DNA of 64,000 bases, taken from Chitinophagaceae bacterium UBA1953 (GTDB taxonomy: Bacteria; Bacteroidota; Bacteroidia; Chitinophagales; Chitinophagaceae). The translations under genes and the position numbers were made by a program. The first letter of the stretch is position 1. The number at the start of each line of letters is the position of its first letter. Below the pieces are notes generated by a model, which worked only from the letters and a program-made list of their open reading frames with translations, had not been told where the DNA came from and did no database searches. This document shows positions 54,881 through 64,000 of this stretch, in pieces. Location: positions 445,395-509,394 of the forward strand of contig DDEN01000041.1 of NCBI GenBank assembly GCA_002336115.1. Reading direction: 5' to 3'.

Positions 54881-54911
54881 AAAAGGCACCACATAAATGT
54901 GATACCTTTTT
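54881..54911. terminator. Terminator between convergent NahK-like and GH109 genes
   Basis: An imperfect stem (AAAAGGCACCACAT with ATGTGATACCTTTT, two mismatches) is followed by T on the plus strand and preceded by A on the minus strand. It probably serves both convergent genes. Confidence 0.65.
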
Positions 54912-54994
54912 ACCAAAATCAACTGCCGATTGATTGTTTCCGTGAAACGGGCAACTCAAAAATCAGTTACCCGTTTTAAATATTCTGCAACCTG

Positions 54995-56392
<1,398 letters not shown>

Positions 56393-56442
56393 TTATAAAG
56401 AAAAATATATTCAAACTTAACAATCATTATTACATAAAACAA

Positions 56443-56510
56443 TGCAAGCGTTTGCAAAAAAATGTTTTCATGCAAACGCTTGCGCTTTTCATATTTACGC
56501 AAACGTTTTA
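56443..56510. promoter_or_regulatory. Three LacI-type operators between GH109 and transporter genes
   Basis: TGCAAGCGTTTGCA (56443-56456) and TGCAAACGCTTGCG (56471-56484) are perfect and near-perfect palindromes 28 bp apart, and GCAAACGTTTTA (56499-56510) is a weaker third. They lie between the divergent GH109 and MFS genes and can control both. Confidence 0.85.
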
Positions 56511-56573
56511 CAGCATCTTTACACATTTACTATCATATACTGTTGTATTTTACTGCTCATTTAATAAATCAAT

Positions 56574-57857
56574 ATGACTAATAAATCTTCAAACCGTTAC
56601 GCAATTGTTATTATAGGAATTCTGTTTTTTGTGTTTGGTTTTGTTACATGGCTTAACGGCACTTTAATACCGTTTCTGAAATTGTCCTGCCAGCTAACCT
56701 CTGATACGCAGGCATTCTTTGTAACCTTTGCTTTTTATATGGCCTACTTCTTCCTTGCTATTCCTTCGTCGTACATCTTAAAGAAAACAGGTTTTAAAAA
56801 TGGAATGGCTTTAGGATTATTGGTGATGGCGGTTGGGTCGCTTGTGTTTGTGCCCGCAGCCAACACAAGAAACTTTGGTTTGTTTTTAACGGGGCTTTTT
56901 ATACAGGGTATGGGACTTGCCTTGTTGCAAACGGCATCAAATCCCTATATAAGTATTATTGGCCCTATAGAGAGTGCTGCCAAGCGTATCAGCATTATGG
57001 GTATATGTAACAAAGTAGCCGGAATGCTAAGCCCTGTTATACTTGGCGCATTGGTACTTAAAAATGCTACAAAAATTGAAGAGCAGATAAAAACTGCTAC
57101 AGATGAAGCTGCTAAAACAGCTTTATTAAACGAACTGGCATCACGGGTAATTACTCCGTATATTATTATAGCTGTTGTTTTATTCCTCCTTGCTTTTATG
57201 ATAAAAAAATCATCGCTGCCAGAAATCAATTTAGATCATGATGAAGCATCAGCCAACGAATCACACCACAAAACAAATGTATTCCAGTTCAGGCACCTGG
57301 TACTTGGTGTTCTTTGTTTGTTTCTTTATGTGGGAGTGGAAGTGATGGCCGGTGATGCTATTGGCGCTTATGGCAGGCAGTTAGGTATGCCCTTAGACGA
57401 AACAAAATACTTTACAACATTTACTTTATTTTCAATGCTGGCCGGATACATAGCTGGCATTATTGCAATTCCTAAATATATTTCACAGCAAAGGGCATTG
57501 GCTGTTTCGGCAGTAATTGGGGTCATTTTTAGTCTTGCGGTATTTTTTTCCAAAGGTTATCTTGCCATAACATTTATTGCACTATTAGGACTTTCCAATG
57601 CGTTAATGTGGCCGGCCATTTTTCCGCTGGCAATTAATGGGCTGGGGAAGTTTACAAAAATTGGTTCTGCTTTGTTGGTAATGGGAATTGCGGGAGGAGC
57701 AATTCTGCCATTAGCTTATACAACTTTGAGAGACAGGGGAATTACGTCAAACCATGTAGCTTTCCTTATTTGCATGCTTCCTTCTTATATCTATATACTA
57801 TACTATGCCCTGAAAGGATATACAGCCGGGAAAGTGCGCACATCTCCGGGTGTTTAA
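56574..57857 (+). CDS. FHS-family sugar:proton symporter (NagP/FucP-like)
   Basis: A 427-residue MFS transporter with twelve helices and a central loop. The start FVTWLNGTLIPFLK and the following PSSYILKKTGFKNGMALGL match the fucose/glucose/N-acetylhexosamine FHS subfamily. It should carry a monosaccharide, plausibly GalNAc or galactose, across the inner membrane with protons. It is divergent from the GH109 gene, preceded by the three operators and followed by a terminator. Substrate is inferred from context. Confidence 0.9.
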   Translation: MTNKSSNRYAIVIIGILFFVFGFVTWLNGTLIPFLKLSCQLTSDTQAFFVTFAFYMAYFFLAIPSSYILKKTGFKNGMALGLLVMAVGSLVFVPAANTRNFGLFLTGLFIQGMGLALLQTASNPYISIIGPIESAAKRISIMGICNKVAGMLSPVILGALVLKNATKIEEQIKTATDEAAKTALLNELASRVITPYIIIAVVLFLLAFMIKKSSLPEINLDHDEASANESHHKTNVFQFRHLVLGVLCLFLYVGVEVMAGDAIGAYGRQLGMPLDETKYFTTFTLFSMLAGYIAGIIAIPKYISQQRALAVSAVIGVIFSLAVFFSKGYLAITFIALLGLSNALMWPAIFPLAINGLGKFTKIGSALLVMGIAGGAILPLAYTTLRDRGITSNHVAFLICMLPSYIYILYYALKGYTAGKVRTSPGV

Positions 57858-57903
57858 ATTTTTGTGACAGTCTGTTCCAATAAATGCAATTCAAAAACAA
57901 TAA

Positions 57904-57931
57904 AAAAGAGCAGGTGAAAATCTGCTCTTTT
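57904..57931 (+). terminator. Intrinsic terminator after MFS gene
   Basis: AAAAGAGCAG (57904-57913) and CTGCTCTTTT (57922-57931) form a perfect 10-bp stem with an eight-base loop, ending in T. It marks the right edge of the PUL. Confidence 0.9.
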
Positions 57932-58152
57932 GGGAAAGGTGGTAGTCCCGACGAAAATACAATTGAACAAAATTGTAGCCTGTTTTAAGGATTTACATGA
58001 TCGTTTTTTAACAATTGAAACATATCGAAAAAGAAATCATTTTACTGAGTTTTGATTTATCAAAACGACAAATCACATTTTACCAACTAAATGAATAAGT
58101 TTTTTTAATCGGCTCTAACGTTTCCCGATCAATTTCGTGTTATAACTCATCT

Positions 58153-58448
58153 ACATGTGTGGATGCTGTAATAGCATTTGATGCACTCTATCTTTCAGAA
58201 ATGTTACATACCCAGCCATTACAAATAATTTTAGGAAGTACGCCAGAAGCCTTTGGCTCCTACAGAGACAGCAGTGAGATGTTTAGGAAAGCCGCTTCAA
58301 ATCAAAAAATATTGTAGTAATGAATGGCGCTTCACATTTTGATTTATACGATAATCCAAAGTATGAAGATAAGGCTGTTCAGAAGTTGACTACTTTTTTA
58401 AAATATTATTTAAACTCAATCAACATTATTAAACAAAATCCCTTGTAG
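58153..58448 (+). pseudogene. Broken alpha/beta hydrolase C-terminus
   Basis: A remnant of a dienelactone-hydrolase-type alpha/beta hydrolase. One frame reads AFDALYLSEMLHTQPLQIIL and GSYRDSSEMFRKAASNQKIL up to a TAG at 58315-58317. The next frame (minus one) continues at 58314 with VVMNGASHFDLYDNPKYEDKA to a TAG at 58446-58448. The His in GASHFDLYD is the catalytic-triad position of the family. The frameshift occurs beside an A run, and the N-terminal two thirds of the gene are missing, so it is not functional. It lies between the PUL terminator and the AAA+ operon. Confidence 0.78.
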
Positions 58449-58730
58449 AGACAAGGGATTGCACGAAAATTGACGGAGTGTTTATTTTTGTTCACTCATC
58501 AAACCGTCCAATAGGTTACACAGGTCTTTTTATACTTGTTGTGTAAAGACAGAAAAAGACATTTTCAATCAATGTAAACCATTATTTTTCGAACCTTTGT
58601 TTACCCCTTGTGTGCCTAACTCAATAACACTTTTAAAAATCATATTTTCTGTTATCCTTGTAATAATATACTCAAAAATAATGTGCTTTATAGGTTGGAA
58701 AAAACCAGACAAATATTATGACAGAAGGAT

Positions 58731-58785
58731 GGTGGTAGCACCACTGAGGCGGCACTTTTAGCCGCCACGCCATGTTTGTGCATGG
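58731..58785. other. Three consecutive stem-loops
   Basis: Within 55 bp there are three perfect stems: GTGGT-AGC-ACCAC (58732-58744), GGCGGC-ACTTTTA-GCCGCC (58748-58766) and CCATG-TTTGTG-CATGG (58770-58785). They are more GC-rich than the surrounding sequence and have no T run. They lie 38 bp past the 3' end of the minus-strand AAA+ operon (stop at 58823). They could be an mRNA-stabilising end, a structured RNA or a recombination site. Confidence 0.6.
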
Positions 58786-58822
58786 ATGGAGGGAATAAAT
58801 TCGTGAGGAACGACCATCGCTC

Positions 58823-59005
58823 CTAAAAGATGTTTCCAAATTTTGCAAAGGAATAGGCCATCAATCCAAGAACTAAAACAACAACCAAAATAATTAACAA
58901 CATTCTTCCCGTTTGCCTGATCGAGTGAAACAAGTGTCCAACTGTTCCCGTGAAGAAGAAATAAATCACAAGCAGAAGAAGAAATAAAAGAATTATTGGT
59001 ACCAT
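58823..59005 (-). CDS. Two-helix membrane mini-protein
   Basis: A 60-residue protein with two strongly hydrophobic helices (about 3-21 and 34-52) separated by a basic/polar loop HSIRQTGRM. It begins nine bases after the aminotransferase stop, on the same strand, so it belongs to the five-gene operon. No family recognised. It could be a membrane anchor or a small inhibitor or toxin-like partner, which is speculation. Confidence 0.65.
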   Translation of the reverse strand: MVPIILLFLLLLVIYFFFTGTVGHLFHSIRQTGRMLLIILVVVLVLGLMAYSFAKFGNIF

Positions 59006-59014
59006 TTTTTTGAT

Positions 59015-60097
59015 TTAGGTTGTGTAGATCAGTCTTATCCAGTTATTGAAATGTGATTGAGATTTCTGTTTCAGTAAATTTTCCGAACAAGAAAATTTGC
59101 CTCTGAATTGTTTACGGAATGATGAATCGAATGGAATTACTTTCTCTATGGAAGAGACCCCTGTGAATGGTTGATTTTGCTCATTCAGAAAATCGGTCAC
59201 CTGTTGCAAGCTGACTGATGCTTTCAACTGTAATGAGAAACTGAAAAAGGTTGATGATTCAGGACAAGAAATATGCGGAGTTGCTTCAACAAGATTTTTA
59301 GTTTGAAGTTGTGAAAGTAATTGAAAACATTTCTCCTGGTAGATTTTTAAAGCAGCCATTGATGATTCAAAAGTTTCGTTCAGGAATATTGCAGACAGTG
59401 GATTCATTCTACCGTTCAGCGGGGCATACTCATTGTAATTGTTGATTCCGAAAACTGTTTTCTGCTTTGAGGGATGCTGTGAGTACCAAATCAATTCTTC
59501 ATACAGTTTTTCATCATCAGTAATTACTGCACCTCCTTCAAAACCAAAAAGAGATTTACCGGGGGAGAAACTCAAAATAATTGCATCTGCAAAATATCCG
59601 GCAGGTTTTTCATCCCGGAATGCACCAAAACTTTGAGCACTGTCGGAAATATATTTAAGATCATGTTCTGAACAAAATCCCTTTATGGCTTTTGAATCAG
59701 CAGGTGTTCCATTGTAATCAACGGATATCAGTGCCTTTGTTTTGTCAGTGATTGCCGAAGGCAAATCTCTCACATCCATGTTGAGCGAAACAGAGTCAAA
59801 CGAAGTGAAACGAAGTTTGTCTCTGTGCAAAAGAAACGGAGCTATCGAACCGCCCCAATTTATTGGGGTGGTGAGAATTTCTGTGTCGTGCAAATCCATC
59901 GCAAGACATACTGCCTGCATAGCTGTGGTTGCATTGCAAAAGGCAACACAGTATTTTTTGTTGTAATAGTCGCATAACCTTTTTTCAAGAAGAAAAATTG
60001 CCCCTGCGCCTGTCAAATGGGTATGCTGTGATGATGGTTGCGAATAGCAACCATCAATATATTCGACAAGCGATGCAATTGCATTTGTTGTTTCCAT
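59015..60097 (-). CDS. DegT/DnrJ-family PLP aminotransferase-like protein
   Basis: A 360-residue PLP enzyme of the DegT/DnrJ/EryC1/StrS fold. The Schiff-base lysine is Lys181 in LSFSPGKSLFGFEGGAV, the pyridine-binding Asp is Asp152 in ISDSAQSFGA, and the start ATGxx-type region is CNATTAM. Members aminate keto-sugars attached to nucleotides. Here there are no nucleotide-sugar genes; instead it overlaps or abuts an AAA+ ATPase gene (two bases). The short C-terminal region ends ...NNWIRLIYTT. Whether it acts on sugars or modifies a partner is open; catalytic residues are present, so it is likely active. Confidence 0.88.
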   Translation of the reverse strand: METTNAIASLVEYIDGCYSQPSSQHTHLTGAGAIFLLEKRLCDYYNKKYCVAFCNATTAMQAVCLAMDLHDTEILTTPINWGGSIAPFLLHRDKLRFTSFDSVSLNMDVRDLPSAITDKTKALISVDYNGTPADSKAIKGFCSEHDLKYISDSAQSFGAFRDEKPAGYFADAIILSFSPGKSLFGFEGGAVITDDEKLYEELIWYSQHPSKQKTVFGINNYNEYAPLNGRMNPLSAIFLNETFESSMAALKIYQEKCFQLLSQLQTKNLVEATPHISCPESSTFFSFSLQLKASVSLQQVTDFLNEQNQPFTGVSSIEKVIPFDSSFRKQFRGKFSCSENLLKQKSQSHFNNWIRLIYTT

Positions 60098-60099
60098 AT

Positions 60100-61902
60100 T
60101 TAAACATTTGCGAATGGTTGCAGTTCACGGATTTTATTATTCAGTTTTATGAAATCAATGTTAAGGTCATCGTCCAAAATCTCTTTGATATAATCCGGGA
60201 ACGGATAGTTTGGGTCAGATTGTTTCTTCACATCATCGTACCAGGGAAGGAACGCCAAATTCCGGGTGTGAAGCAATGCACAATAATCGGCATAGTAATA
60301 AGACAACCTGTTTACATTTGGTATCACTTTGTAACTGGCATCTTCAATATGATTGATGCTTAACGGACCATCCATTAATGCACAGGATGAAATAAGCGCC
60401 TCCCTGATCTCTCTCGGAGTTGAACCACCTTCGTAAAACCTTTTTGCTGCACCTATGAGACGCTGATTTTTAACGTCAATATCAACTTCACTGTTTAATG
60501 AATGGGCAATACTCTCAAGAATTGCCGGGAAGTCAATTGATACAGGCATTAACACAGGAACTATCAGCCAGCGGGTCAACATGGCACTGCTGATATCTGA
60601 TGGTCTGTTTGTAGTTCCTACAATAGCACATTTGCCTGATATGGATGGATCAGAGAGAAAATTTTGCAACTGAGCCGTGTAGAATGAAGTAACTCCGCTG
60701 TCACCATTGAAATTATCCTTATTCATGGGCATCAGGCATTCAATTTCGTCTGCCAATCCGATACCTCCGTTCTGTTTGAAAATATCGAGGCAAAGTTTTA
60801 TTCTTCTTTCGCTCTCGCCTACGTATTGAGACTTTGGGGTCACAAAGTTGAATGATGGAACGCCTGCCTTTGCCGCTGCATAATTTGCCAGCATGGTTTT
60901 TCCCGTTGCCGGGGCACCAGCCAGCAAAATATTTCTCAGGGTATTGGGATCATTTCTTTTAAGACCATCGGAGATTTTAAAAAGAATTTTTAATGCCTTT
61001 TGAATTGTGATCCCAACCAGGTTAAGGTTTTTTACCCTGTCCAACTGGATCGGTTCAAGGGTGTGCTCACTGATGGAAATGATGTCCTCCTGTTTTCTGG
61101 AAAAGACCTCGTTGGCATTTATTTTCTCCCCGGTATTTTCTGATTTCACATAAATACTTTCTAAGCTCCTGTTTGGGGTGCTACCAGAGAGGACAGAGAG
61201 AATGCTATCATCCAGTCCTTCTTCCAATGTTGCATTCGGATACCGGTTCTTTAAAGCAGCGATAAAAGGGAGTTTTTGTGATGCTCCCGGCTGACAAAGA
61301 TTTACTACAGGTACATTCTGATAAAGCAATGCTTCCAATGTACCAGGGCGGGCTTCTGAAAAGATTATATAGTTCCTGTATTTGCGCACTGCCAGACTTT
61401 TTGAAAGGCGTAAGGCGGTTTCAATACATAATAATTGTTCTTCCGAATGACTACCGGTTTGAAGAGCCGGAGTCAGATGCTCCGTGTAATGAAAAAGAAC
61501 CAGGAATTTCAGTGGTACCCCGTCACGCAAGAAAACTTTACTATCGGATTGCGACAGTTTCATTAAACCCCGAATGATCCGGGTAAATTCAGGATCATCA
61601 TTGTCACTGTGATGACCTGATTTTGTGCAAAGACCTAAGTCGTTTAGGCATTTGGTGACATTGCTTTTTTCTTCATTGTTAAGCAGACGAAGATCATACG
61701 TGATACCTGTGCTTTTACTGTATTCAATCAACACAAGCTGGTGTGATTTGAATGCTTCCTCTCTGAGCATTTCGATCAGAGGGGTGAGTTGGTTCTTTTC
61801 ATTTACCTCCAAATCAAAAAGGTCTCTGCCTCTGAGGATAATTGCTGTCCTGCCATCCTTGTAGGGCTGCATAATATTTTGTGAATCGCTCATTGTATTC
61901 AT
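60100..61902 (-). CDS. AAA+ ATPase with degenerate N-terminal domain
   Basis: A 600-residue protein. The C-terminal AAA+ module (about 285-540) has Walker A GAPATGKT (329-336), Walker B IGLADE (381-386), sensor-1 VGTTNRP (428-434) and a possible arginine finger at Arg444 (SSAMLTRW). The N-terminal 230 residues have a Walker-B-like strand (FLVLFHYTEHL, 133-143) but no Walker A, so they look like a degenerate AAA domain, an arrangement reminiscent of Ycf46-like proteins. It starts four bases after the upstream gene and ends two bases before the aminotransferase. It probably remodels or unfolds a partner, perhaps the membrane protein in the same operon. The substrate is unknown. Confidence 0.88.
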   Translation of the reverse strand: MNTMSDSQNIMQPYKDGRTAIILRGRDLFDLEVNEKNQLTPLIEMLREEAFKSHQLVLIEYSKSTGITYDLRLLNNEEKSNVTKCLNDLGLCTKSGHHSDNDDPEFTRIIRGLMKLSQSDSKVFLRDGVPLKFLVLFHYTEHLTPALQTGSHSEEQLLCIETALRLSKSLAVRKYRNYIIFSEARPGTLEALLYQNVPVVNLCQPGASQKLPFIAALKNRYPNATLEEGLDDSILSVLSGSTPNRSLESIYVKSENTGEKINANEVFSRKQEDIISISEHTLEPIQLDRVKNLNLVGITIQKALKILFKISDGLKRNDPNTLRNILLAGAPATGKTMLANYAAAKAGVPSFNFVTPKSQYVGESERRIKLCLDIFKQNGGIGLADEIECLMPMNKDNFNGDSGVTSFYTAQLQNFLSDPSISGKCAIVGTTNRPSDISSAMLTRWLIVPVLMPVSIDFPAILESIAHSLNSEVDIDVKNQRLIGAAKRFYEGGSTPREIREALISSCALMDGPLSINHIEDASYKVIPNVNRLSYYYADYCALLHTRNLAFLPWYDDVKKQSDPNYPFPDYIKEILDDDLNIDFIKLNNKIRELQPFANV

Positions 61903-61906
61903 TTTT

Positions 61907-62770
61907 TCAGTTTTTGATTTTAGTTTGTTTGTTAAGCTGACGGATGCGGTCTAATTCCTTATTCGCCTTTTTCTGTCTGGTTTCATTCTGGACCTGCTGT
62001 GCCGAAGGCAACCAGCAGGTCCCGCCTGTCCATTTACGATTAGCATTGGTGAATTTCACGCCATACTTTTTAAGGGCTTCGCCAAAGTCATTCATCGCCT
62101 GGTTACATTCTCCTTCGTAGAAGTCTGTCGTTTCGCTTACCAGGTCAATAACCTTCGTTTTATTGTTAGTGCGGATTTCAGAGACGATTCCCTGTCCATT
62201 TTCATTGAGAGCGGTTATAATGGGAACGGCATTTTTTATTCTAACCGTTACATTTTTAAAACCGGCTTCAGCCGAAGCCTTCTCGACAATGTTCTGTAAT
62301 TGGTGGCTGAATACCGAGCTATGCTGCAATTGGATTTCGTTCATGAGATTCTCAACCGATTTTTTCATGGTCTTTGCATCTGCGTTGATTACCTGATGTA
62401 GCTTTTCCTGCACGGCATTTTTATCCTGAACGAGGTATTCCGTTTGAAGAATCGATTGCATAACTGCCGCTTTTTGTTTAGTAAGCGGGGTAAGGCTTTC
62501 AACGGATAATACATTGAGGTTAGCCGTGCAGGTGTGAAGGAAGTCTGAACGGAGTGAATTAGGAGATCGCAGTTCCATCTTATCATTCAGATTGCTCAGG
62601 GTGGTATACTTCATGTTTACGCTACCGGTAAATAATTCCCGGATGGCAGTATTTGTCATGTTGGAAACTGCATTCATCATCAGTGATGCAGCCGATACAG
62701 TGTTGGACACCATGCTGAAAGGCACGGATTCCAGTTCCGAAATATTTTCTCTTGTAACTATCTGTGACAT
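61907..62770 (-). CDS. Unknown soluble protein of AAA+ operon
   Basis: A 287-residue protein without signal peptide or membrane helices. The N-terminal half (1-120) is Ser/Thr/Asn-rich and helical; residues 120-185 look like a long helical bundle (EKLHQVINADAKTMKKSVEN). The middle has KNVTVRIKNAVPIITALNEN, a beta strand pair, and the C-terminus has GGTCWLPSAQQVQNETRQKK followed by a basic tail. No family is recognised. It is 17 bp after the membrane protein gene and five bases before the AAA+ gene, so it is an obligate member of the operon and may be the adaptor or substrate. Confidence 0.7.
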   Translation of the reverse strand: MSQIVTRENISELESVPFSMVSNTVSAASLMMNAVSNMTNTAIRELFTGSVNMKYTTLSNLNDKMELRSPNSLRSDFLHTCTANLNVLSVESLTPLTKQKAAVMQSILQTEYLVQDKNAVQEKLHQVINADAKTMKKSVENLMNEIQLQHSSVFSHQLQNIVEKASAEAGFKNVTVRIKNAVPIITALNENGQGIVSEIRTNNKTKVIDLVSETTDFYEGECNQAMNDFGEALKKYGVKFTNANRKWTGGTCWLPSAQQVQNETRQKKANKELDRIRQLNKQTKIKN

Positions 62771-62787
62771 GATTTTAAATTTTAGTG

Positions 62788-63990
62788 TTAAACAATAATT
62801 TCATTTTCGTTGAATACTTCACCAAATTCACCTGCTGCCTCCTCATTTGATACGCTGTTACCGTTATCATTCCCCATACCAGCATATTGAGTTTCCTGCT
62901 CTCTATTTTTATTTTGCCGGGTATTGTTCCGGTTATCCTGACTTTCATTTACTTCGGTTTCCTGAACGGGTTGCTCAATCTCCGGCTGCATTTGTCCATT
63001 TGCACTTTGCCTTGTGGGCGGCATTTCAATAGTAGTTGCAGCAATCCATATATTACTGAGTTCAGCCATATCCCCAGTCGGCTTGGTAAGCCGTATTTGA
63101 GAAATTGGAAAAACATCTTCATGGTAAATCTGATCATTAAGAAAAATCTGCTTATCAATTGAAAGGGCAAGTGCCGGTTTGGAGATTAATGCCTGGTATT
63201 CTCTTTTCAGGTCAAAGGCATTGACAATGATCTGATCACCAATCCGGTCAGATATTTCTTTCTGAGTTATAACTGCATTTTCACTGTCATTTCGCTCCTT
63301 TGTCAGTTGCTTCATTAAGGACAAGGATTTTTCAGTGTCCTTCATGAGCTTGTATTGGCGGCAATGCCTGGCAGTGGACAGATTAAGAAGCAGGGCAAGT
63401 ACCAGAAAAGCAGTGAGCAAGATATTTACCGGATTACCGGGGTTTGTGAAAACCACAAAAAGGTTTGCCGTCGGGAGGAATAAAAGAGGAATAATAAATG
63501 CGAATCTGCCGATGATGTTTTGTGCATTTGTTGCTTCTCCACCTGTAGCATCAATACGATCCTCAATTGCATAAACCAATAACCAGTAGGCAATAACTCC
63601 ACCTATGAGCATAGCAGGAATCCAGGCAATAGTTACATTCAGCAAGGCCTTCAGCATAACGGTTATTGCCATAAAACCCAGTATGGCATCAGCAAATGCT
63701 GTGGCTTTTATCCGATTTTTGATACGCCTTCTTGCATTTATGTTCTCTACAGACAGATCTTCAACCGGCAGGCTGCTGTTGATCCGAAGGAAATCATCAA
63801 GCCGGGTCTGTGCCTTTATTAGCAGTTTTTGAGCGTTTATCAATTTTATAGCCTCCGCTCTCCATTTCAGTATCAGGATCAGCATTGATTTTTGCAGGGA
63901 ATCAATTGTTGACCCTTCCATTGAACTGCCAAACAATTTTAAAAATCCCCGGCTGAAAAAATCTTTCACTTTTGTAAATAGCTTTTTCAT
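62788..63990 (-). CDS. Four-helix membrane protein with long tail
   Basis: A 400-residue protein with an N-terminal amphipathic helix region (about 1-85), about four helices at 95-205 (including WIPAMLIGGVIAYWLLVYA and FIIPLLFLPTANLFVVF), a coiled-coil segment (about 210-260, MKDTEKSLSLMKQLTKERND) and a low-complexity Asn/Gln/Glu tail (about 330-400). It is the first visible gene of the operon, with its start ten bases from the window end, so upstream genes may exist. Function unknown; it may be the membrane platform for the AAA+ and aminotransferase proteins. Confidence 0.75.
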   Translation of the reverse strand: MKKLFTKVKDFFSRGFLKLFGSSMEGSTIDSLQKSMLILILKWRAEAIKLINAQKLLIKAQTRLDDFLRINSSLPVEDLSVENINARRRIKNRIKATAFADAILGFMAITVMLKALLNVTIAWIPAMLIGGVIAYWLLVYAIEDRIDATGGEATNAQNIIGRFAFIIPLLFLPTANLFVVFTNPGNPVNILLTAFLVLALLLNLSTARHCRQYKLMKDTEKSLSLMKQLTKERNDSENAVITQKEISDRIGDQIIVNAFDLKREYQALISKPALALSIDKQIFLNDQIYHEDVFPISQIRLTKPTGDMAELSNIWIAATTIEMPPTRQSANGQMQPEIEQPVQETEVNESQDNRNNTRQNKNREQETQYAGMGNDNGNSVSNEEAAGEFGEVFNENEIIV

Positions 63991-64000
63991 CTGTTATGGT

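Noticed and set aside
57937..57955. tRNA 3'-end-like string (ggtggtagtcccgacg) that could be an attachment site
   Set aside because: Only about 15 bases fit, there is no cloverleaf, T-arm or matching integrase in the window, so a tRNA-linked integration site is not supported.

Overview
The window looks like chromosomal DNA of a Bacteroidota bacterium, most likely family Chitinophagaceae. The evidence is a SusC/SusD pair, a type IX secretion sorting domain, lipoproteins with short Bacteroidota-type lipoboxes, many secreted glycoside hydrolases, few Shine-Dalgarno sites and AT-rich intergenic DNA. The family-level placement is inference; no rRNA or tRNA gene was found to confirm it.

Layout. 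(1) 0.4-12.3 kb is a glycan-degradation and small-oxidoreductase region: a GH92 mannosidase behind an AraC regulator, a four-gene cluster (DUF998 membrane protein, lone AraC-type HTH protein, SDR, F420-reductase-like protein), a 109-bp tandem repeat, a second SDR, a GH43 gene interrupted by two in-frame stops, a GH2 enzyme and a divergent intact GH43 enzyme. (2) 12.9-17.6 kb holds two secreted proteins of unknown function, a GlsB/YeaQ-type membrane protein and an ICMT-like methyltransferase. (3) 17.6-24.7 kb is a gas-sensing and signalling locus: a sigma-54 response regulator, a FIST-domain protein, an H-NOX haem protein and a 1283-residue hybrid kinase that begins with an HNOBA domain. (4) 24.8-39.3 kb is a probable exopolysaccharide locus: a GT2, mannose-1-phosphate guanylyltransferase, a large membrane protein, a lipoprotein, a T9SS-exported protein, a GT4 and a GtrA protein. 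Three start-proximal sigma-54-like promoters match the divergently encoded sigma-54 regulator. A convergent operon supplies a receiver-only protein, a DUF4184 membrane protein, a STAS protein and a TPR/outer-membrane barrel protein. (5) 39.5-57.9 kb is a polysaccharide utilisation locus: galactokinase, aldose epimerase, PKD lipoprotein, SusD, SusC, two DUF4874/DUF4832 paralogues, a DUF5009 protein, a LacI regulator, a NahK-like sugar kinase, a GH109 alpha-N-acetylgalactosaminidase and an FHS-type sugar transporter. LacI-type palindromes precede nearly every transcription unit. (6) 58.1-64 kb carries a broken alpha/beta hydrolase, three consecutive stem-loops and a tight five-gene minus-strand operon (four-helix membrane protein, unknown protein, AAA+ ATPase, DegT-type aminotransferase, two-helix mini-protein) that I cannot assign to a described system.

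How the parts fit. In region 3/4, nitric oxide (or oxygen) binding to H-NOX, and perhaps FIST, would modulate the HNOBA-hybrid kinase. This could pass phosphate to the sigma-54 regulator and the receiver-only protein, and so switch on exopolysaccharide synthesis. In region 5, SusCD would import a glycan carrying alpha-GalNAc and probably galactose. DUF4832 proteins and GH109 would cut it, the transporter would bring monosaccharides in, and the kinases would phosphorylate them. These pathway readings are inference from gene content and sites.
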